Assembly: GCA_023388675.1 (NCBI GenBank)
Contig: JAEWFU010000222.1
Coordinates: forward strand, 1-13,804
From: Pseudomonadota bacterium
Lineage (GTDB): Bacteria > Pseudomonadota > Alphaproteobacteria > Rhizobiales > Rhizobiaceae
Direction of reading: 5' to 3'
DNA: 13,804 nucleotides
Part shown: piece after piece, positions 7,735 through 13,804 of the stretch
Layout: every line of letters starts with the position of its first letter
Numbering within the stretch: the stretch's first letter is position 1
Notes under the pieces: model-generated
The model's input: only the letters and a program-made list of their open reading frames with translations
Database searches by the model: none
What the model was told of the DNA's origin: nothing
Program-made: the position numbers and the translations under genes

Positions 7735-8595
7735 TCAGTTCAGATGCTTGAGCTTGTCCGGGTTGCGCACGATGTAGATCGCCGTAACGCGACCATCCTC
7801 GATGTCGAGCGTCGTCGTCTGTATCTGGCCGTCTGCCTCCAGCGATATGAAGCCCGGCAACCCGTTGATCAGGCCGGCGCGTACGAGCTTTGAGCCGCCA
7901 TTCTTGAACAGGTTGACGAGGTTCCGGTGGACCTCCATCACAGCCTCGAAGCCGATGATGGGCTCCAGCGCAGCCGGCCGCTTGCCGCCGCCATCCGAAT
8001 GAACGCTCACATCGGCCGCCAGCATAGCGCCGAGCGCCTTCATGTCGCCGCTGCGGGAAGCGGCAAAGAACGCCTCGGCGATCTCCTTGCCAGTCTGCCG
8101 GTCTATCTCGAACCGTGGTCGCGCCTCGCGCACATGGGCGCGAGCCCTCACGGCAAGCTGGCGACAGGCCGCCTGATCCCGCTGGATGGTCTGCGCAACC
8201 TCGTCGAAACCGAGGCCGAAAACGTCATGCAGCAGAAAGGCCGCACGTTCCAGCGGCGAGAGGCGCTCCAGCGCGAGCATCAGGGGAAGCGTGACGTCTT
8301 CCTGTTCGTCCTCCTCCATGACCGGTTCGGGCAGCCACGAGCCGACATAGGTCTCGCGCTGGCGCCGTGCCGATTTGAGCTGATCGAGGCAGAGCCGAGT
8401 CACGGTGCGGCGCAGGAACGCGCCCGGCTCCTTGACCGCGCTGCGGTCGGTGGCGTGCCAGCGAATGAATGCCTCCTGCACCACGTCCTCGGCATCGGCG
8501 ATAGAGCCCAGCATGCGATAGGCGACCCGCATGAGCATGGCGCGCTGCGGGGCGAAACTCCCCGCAGCGTCGTCGGCTTGCCGAGGCTCCGCCAT
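7735..8595 (-). CDS. ECF41-type RNA polymerase sigma factor with fused SnoaL-like domain
   Basis: Alternative sigma factor directing RNA polymerase to a small set of promoters, controlled by its own C-terminal domain instead of an anti-sigma factor. The 286 aa contain sigma region 2 at about 10-75 (AYRMLGSIADAEDVVQEAF), a linker with WLPEP at 87-91, region 4 at about 105-160 (LSPLERAAFLLHDVFG, then the helix-turn-helix), and an NTF2/SnoaL-like extension from about 168 carrying DGGGK (201-205) and NPDKL (278-282). WLPEP, DGGG[KR] and NPDKL are the hallmarks described for group ECF41. Start ATG 8595 is preferred because it overlaps the upstream stop as TGATG; the frame is open further upstream but that lies within the CxxC gene. 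The neighbouring AhpD/CMD-like gene is the partner expected for this group. Confidence 0.93.
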   Translation of the reverse strand: MAEPRQADDAAGSFAPQRAMLMRVAYRMLGSIADAEDVVQEAFIRWHATDRSAVKEPGAFLRRTVTRLCLDQLKSARRQRETYVGSWLPEPVMEEDEQEDVTLPLMLALERLSPLERAAFLLHDVFGLGFDEVAQTIQRDQAACRQLAVRARAHVREARPRFEIDRQTGKEIAEAFFAASRSGDMKALGAMLAADVSVHSDGGGKRPAALEPIIGFEAVMEVHRNLVNLFKNGGSKLVRAGLINGLPGFISLEADGQIQTTTLDIEDGRVTAIYIVRNPDKLKHLN

Positions 8596-9065
8596 CAGGC
8601 GGCGGCCTGCGCAGCGGTCTTGGCCGCAGCCGGCTCGACCCATAGCCCGAAGCCGACGGCAAGCCGGTTCCAGCCATTGATGACGTTGATCATCAGGGTG
8701 AGTTTCACCTGCTCCTCCTCGCTGAAATGGGCCTGCAGCGCCTCACGCGCAGCATGATGCTCGTGGCCCTGGCTGAGACGGGTCAGCGCGTCCGTCCATG
8801 CCAGCGCCGCACGCTCGCGGTCTGTATAGCACGGCGCCTCACGCCACGCCGACAGCAGATAGATGCGTTGCTCGGTCTCGCCTTTCGAGCGGGCCTCGGT
8901 GGTATGCATGTTGAGGCAGTTAGCGCAGCCGTTGATCTGCGAGGCGCGGATCTTCACCAGTTCGATGAGGCTCGGCTCCAGGCTGGAGGCGACGGCCATC
9001 GAGGTGCCGGTCCAGGATTTCATCAGCGTCGGCGCGGCGGCGAAGAGATCGATTTGCGTAGTCAT
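8595..9065 (-). CDS. AhpD/carboxymuconolactone-decarboxylase-like CxxC protein
   Basis: The 156-aa protein belongs to the AhpD-like/CMD fold. The key stretch is IRASQINGCANCLNMH, with the redox pair Cys47-Cys50 and His54, as in alkylhydroperoxidase-type members that reduce peroxides or act as thiol oxidoreductases. The later INGWNRLAVGF (129-139) is also typical. The physiological substrate cannot be read from sequence. Start ATG 9065 has an excellent ribosome site (GGAAGGAAG at 9072-9080, 6 nt away). It precedes the ECF41 sigma gene with a one-base TGATG overlap, so the two are translationally coupled. CMD-type proteins are among the oxidoreductase/epimerase partners reported beside ECF41 sigma genes and are usually their regulatory target, which the upstream promoter motif supports. 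The C-terminus ends in an Ala-rich tail (PAAAKTAAQAAA). Confidence 0.9.
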   Translation of the reverse strand: MTTQIDLFAAAPTLMKSWTGTSMAVASSLEPSLIELVKIRASQINGCANCLNMHTTEARSKGETEQRIYLLSAWREAPCYTDRERAALAWTDALTRLSQGHEHHAAREALQAHFSEEEQVKLTLMINVINGWNRLAVGFGLWVEPAAAKTAAQAAA

Positions 9066-9100
9066 GGTTCGCTTCCTTCCGTTGGATACGAAACCATGAC
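9061..9100 (-). repeat. Inverted repeat enclosing the ribosome site and start codon of the CxxC gene
   Basis: On the minus strand GTCATGGTTTCG (9100-9089) is complementary to CGAACCATGAC (9071-9061) with a single bulged base. The loop of 17 nt contains the Shine-Dalgarno, and the 3' arm contains start codon ATG 9065. In an RNA beginning upstream of 9100 this would hide the start codon. Alternatively it is a DNA operator, since it abuts the predicted -10 element. Confidence 0.6.
9072..9080 (-). promoter_or_regulatory. Ribosome binding site of the CxxC gene
   Basis: On the minus strand GGAAGGAAG ends 6 nt before ATG 9065. It lies in the loop of an inverted repeat whose one arm contains the start codon (see the 9061-9100 entry). 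Confidence 0.7.
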
Positions 9101-9125
9101 GAGACGGAGGCCCGCCGGAGTGACA
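9098..9125 (-). promoter_or_regulatory. Candidate ECF41-dependent promoter of the CxxC-sigma unit
   Basis: Read on the minus strand, TGTCACT (9125-9119) stands 17 nt before CGTC (9101-9098); another CGTC occurs at 9106-9103. As I recall, the published ECF41 target promoter has a TGTCACA-like -35 and a CGTC -10 with a spacer near 16 bp, so this is a close match in the expected place. An A7 tract (9142-9136) lies 10 nt upstream of the -35 and could act as an UP-like element. Transcription would start around 9090-9093, giving a leader of about 25-30 nt. It implies autoregulation by the sigma factor of this same unit. Confidence 0.7.
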
Positions 9126-9184
9126 TTGCGACGGATTTTTTTCTCAGGTGCCAGTTTCCGGTCCGGCTTGCGCCCGCCGCCGGC

Positions 9185-10009
9185 CTATTCGGCCGCCTTG
9201 GCCTGCTGCCAGAGCGCTTCCATGTCGTCCAGCGAGGCATCGTCGAGCGTACGACCCTGCGCCTGAAGCGCTGCTTCGACATAATGGAAACGGGTGCGGA
9301 ATTTTTCGTTGGTGCGCCGCAACGCGTCTTCGGCATCGAGCTTCAGGTGACGGCCGAAATTGACGAGGGCGAAGAGGACATCGCCGAACTCGCCGGCGAC
9401 TTCGTCTTCCGCGCCCTTTTCCATTGCCTCGCGCAATTCGCCGATTTCCTCCTCGATCTTGTCGAGGATCGGCTTCGCCTCTTTCCAGTCGAAGCCGACG
9501 CGCGCGGCCTTTTCCTGCAGTTTCAAGGCGCGGGTCAGGGCGGGGTGGACCAGCGGTATGCCGTCCAGAAAGCCCTTGCCGTGGTCTTCCGGGTCGAGGC
9601 CACGCTCAAGGCGGGCAGCGCGCTTCTCTGCCTTTTCCTCCGCCTTGATGCGTTCCCACATGCCCTTCGCCATGCCGGCACCGCGGGCCGCCTCATCGCC
9701 GAAGACATGCGGATGGCGGCGGATCATCTTTTTCGTGACGGCATGGACCACATCGCCGAAGGCGAACGCGCCTTCCTCTTCGGCCATGCGCGCATGGTAG
9801 ACGACCTGGAGCAGAAGATCGCCCAACTCGTCACGCAAATCGTCGCGGTCATCACGCTGGATCGCGTCTGCGACCTCGTAGGCCTCCTCGATCGTGTAGG
9901 GAGCGATCGACGCGAAATCCTGCTCGATGTCCCAGGGGCAGCCGGTTTGCGGATCGCGCAGCGCCGCCATGATCTCGATCAGGCGGGCAATGTCTTTGGA
10001 AGGCGTCAT
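9185..10009 (-). CDS. mazG: Nucleoside triphosphate pyrophosphohydrolase MazG
   Basis: Hydrolyses nucleoside triphosphates to monophosphate and pyrophosphate, a house-cleaning and stress-modulating role in the cytoplasm. The 274-aa protein has the tandem MazG layout. Domain 1 is at about 25-105, with metal-binding glutamates E41/E42/E45 (TIEEAYEVADAI) and E61/D64 (DELGDLL). Domain 2 is at about 160-250, with E187/E188/E191 (KIEEEIGELREAM) and E207/D210 (GEFGDVLF). The GCPWDIEQDF motif (23-32) is strongly conserved in this family. Start ATG 10009 fits the known N-terminus (MTPSKDIARLIEIM); the frame is open upstream to 10186, but that stretch runs through the palindromes and lacks family similarity. 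No good Shine-Dalgarno precedes ATG 10009, which is odd. It is divergent from metH and lies 119 bp upstream of the CxxC gene on the same strand, with no terminator seen between. Confidence 0.95.
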   Translation of the reverse strand: MTPSKDIARLIEIMAALRDPQTGCPWDIEQDFASIAPYTIEEAYEVADAIQRDDRDDLRDELGDLLLQVVYHARMAEEEGAFAFGDVVHAVTKKMIRRHPHVFGDEAARGAGMAKGMWERIKAEEKAEKRAARLERGLDPEDHGKGFLDGIPLVHPALTRALKLQEKAARVGFDWKEAKPILDKIEEEIGELREAMEKGAEDEVAGEFGDVLFALVNFGRHLKLDAEDALRRTNEKFRTRFHYVEAALQAQGRTLDDASLDDMEALWQQAKAAE

Positions 10010-10030
10010 GACGTCGGCTCGCGGGATTGG

Positions 10031-10046
10031 GGAGGTTGCAGCCTCC
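10031..10046. repeat. Short inverted repeat in the mazG leader
   Basis: GGAGG (10031-10035) and CCTCC (10042-10046) form a 5-bp stem closed by a possible T-G pair over a 4-nt loop. It sits 22 bp upstream of the mazG start codon. No T-run follows on either strand, so it is not a classical terminator. It may be chance given its length. Confidence 0.4.
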
Positions 10047-10066
10047 GAGAGGTAGAACGCGGCAGC

Positions 10067-10091
10067 GGCCTTGTCCACGACCGACAAGGCC
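10067..10091. repeat. Perfect 9-bp inverted repeat between mazG and metH
   Basis: GGCCTTGTC at 10067-10075 and GACAAGGCC at 10083-10091 are perfect reverse complements separated by 7 nt (CACGACC). The structure is symmetric, GC-rich and not followed by T-runs, so it is either a DNA operator or an RNA hairpin in the mazG leader rather than a terminator. No family assignment is possible by eye. Confidence 0.65.
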
Positions 10092-10125
10092 AATTCACCG
10101 ATCACGTTCCCGGCTCTGCATGTTG

Positions 10126-10145
10126 ACATAAAGATGTCTTTATGT
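10126..10145. promoter_or_regulatory. Palindromic operator upstream of metH, SahR/ArsR-type candidate
   Basis: ACATAAAGA, two bases TG, then TCTTTATGT form a perfect 9-bp inverted repeat that stands out as AT-rich in GC-rich DNA. It lies 32 bp upstream of the metH GTG start and overlaps a possible -35 TTGACA (10123-10128); a convincing -10 is not visible. ArsR-family regulators with a methyltransferase-like sensor domain (SahR) control metH, metF, ahcY and metK in many Proteobacteria, and a TAAAG...CTTTA palindrome is consistent with such a site. The assignment is inference from position and symmetry. The site is also about 117 bp upstream of the divergent mazG. Confidence 0.6.
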
Positions 10146-10165
10146 GACGACAGGCGGTGTCGTCC

Positions 10166-10170
10166 AAGGA
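10166..10170 (+). promoter_or_regulatory. Ribosome binding site deciding the metH start
   Basis: AAGGA lies 7 nt before GTG 10178 but 16 nt before ATG 10187, both in frame. The spacing favours the GTG. An in-frame TAA at 10172-10174 excludes any earlier start. Confidence 0.65.
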
Positions 10171-10177
10171 ATAAGTA

Positions 10178-13804
<3,627 letters not shown>

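Noticed and set aside
9062..9097. An 11-codon minus-strand leader reading frame (ATG 9097 to TGA 9062) overlapping the CxxC start as ATGA.
   Set aside because: It has no ribosome site, and its start codon lies upstream of the predicted transcription start, so it would not be in the sigma-dependent mRNA. It is probably a by-product of the inverted repeat.
9111..9142. T7 run at 9136-9142 preceded by GC-rich DNA, as a plus-strand terminator.
   Set aside because: No gene ends on the plus strand here and no stable stem directly precedes the T-run. On the minus strand it is an A-tract upstream of the ECF promoter.
10010..10177. Cobalamin, SAM or SAH riboswitch in front of metH.
   Set aside because: Only about 30 nt separate the palindrome from the start codon, and no B12-box or SAM/SAH riboswitch core was recognised. 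Control by a DNA-binding repressor is simpler.

Overview
The window is GC-rich (mid-60s percent by eye). It reads as chromosomal core DNA of an alphaproteobacterium, most likely of the order Hyphomicrobiales/Rhizobiales near Mesorhizobium and relatives. The reasons are the gene order ntrY-ntrX-trkA-(D-amino-acid transaminase)-hfq-hflX, protein sequences resembling that group, and alpha-type promoter elements. The genus is an inference; no marker here proves it.

Layout. (1) Positions 24-5939, plus strand: a tight row of ntrY (sensor kinase), ntrX (response regulator), trkA (K+ uptake subunit) and a class IV D-amino-acid transaminase. ntrY and ntrX overlap, ntrX and trkA are 7 bp apart, and trkA and the transaminase are 58 bp apart. 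(2) Positions 5940-7726, plus strand: a 143-bp gap with a promoter candidate, then hfq and hflX, which abut stop-to-start. (3) Positions 7735-9125, minus strand: a two-gene unit made of a CxxC AhpD/carboxymuconolactone-decarboxylase-like protein and an ECF41-type sigma factor with a fused C-terminal SnoaL-like domain, joined by a TGATG overlap. It is preceded by a site resembling the ECF41 target promoter, so the unit is probably self-activating. (4) Positions 9185-10009, minus strand: mazG. (5) A 168-bp divergent region between mazG and metH holding three inverted repeats, one of them a 20-bp palindrome that looks like an ArsR-family (SahR-type) operator. (6) Positions 10178-13804, plus strand: metH, complete at its 5' end and cut by the window edge about 50 codons short of its expected end.

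How the genes fit together. NtrY and NtrX form a membrane sensor/regulator pair, and TrkA, the transaminase, Hfq and HflX are its usual core neighbours in this group. MazG (nucleotide pyrophosphatase) and MetH (B12-dependent methionine synthase) are housekeeping. The sigma/CxxC unit is the accessory-looking part, lying convergent to hflX and downstream of mazG. No transposase, tRNA, rRNA, CRISPR array or phage gene was seen. I found no wholly new multi-gene system. The points most worth checking are in the control regions: the hairpin at the start of the CxxC gene, the dyads between mazG and metH, and NtrX lacking the sigma-54 contact loop.
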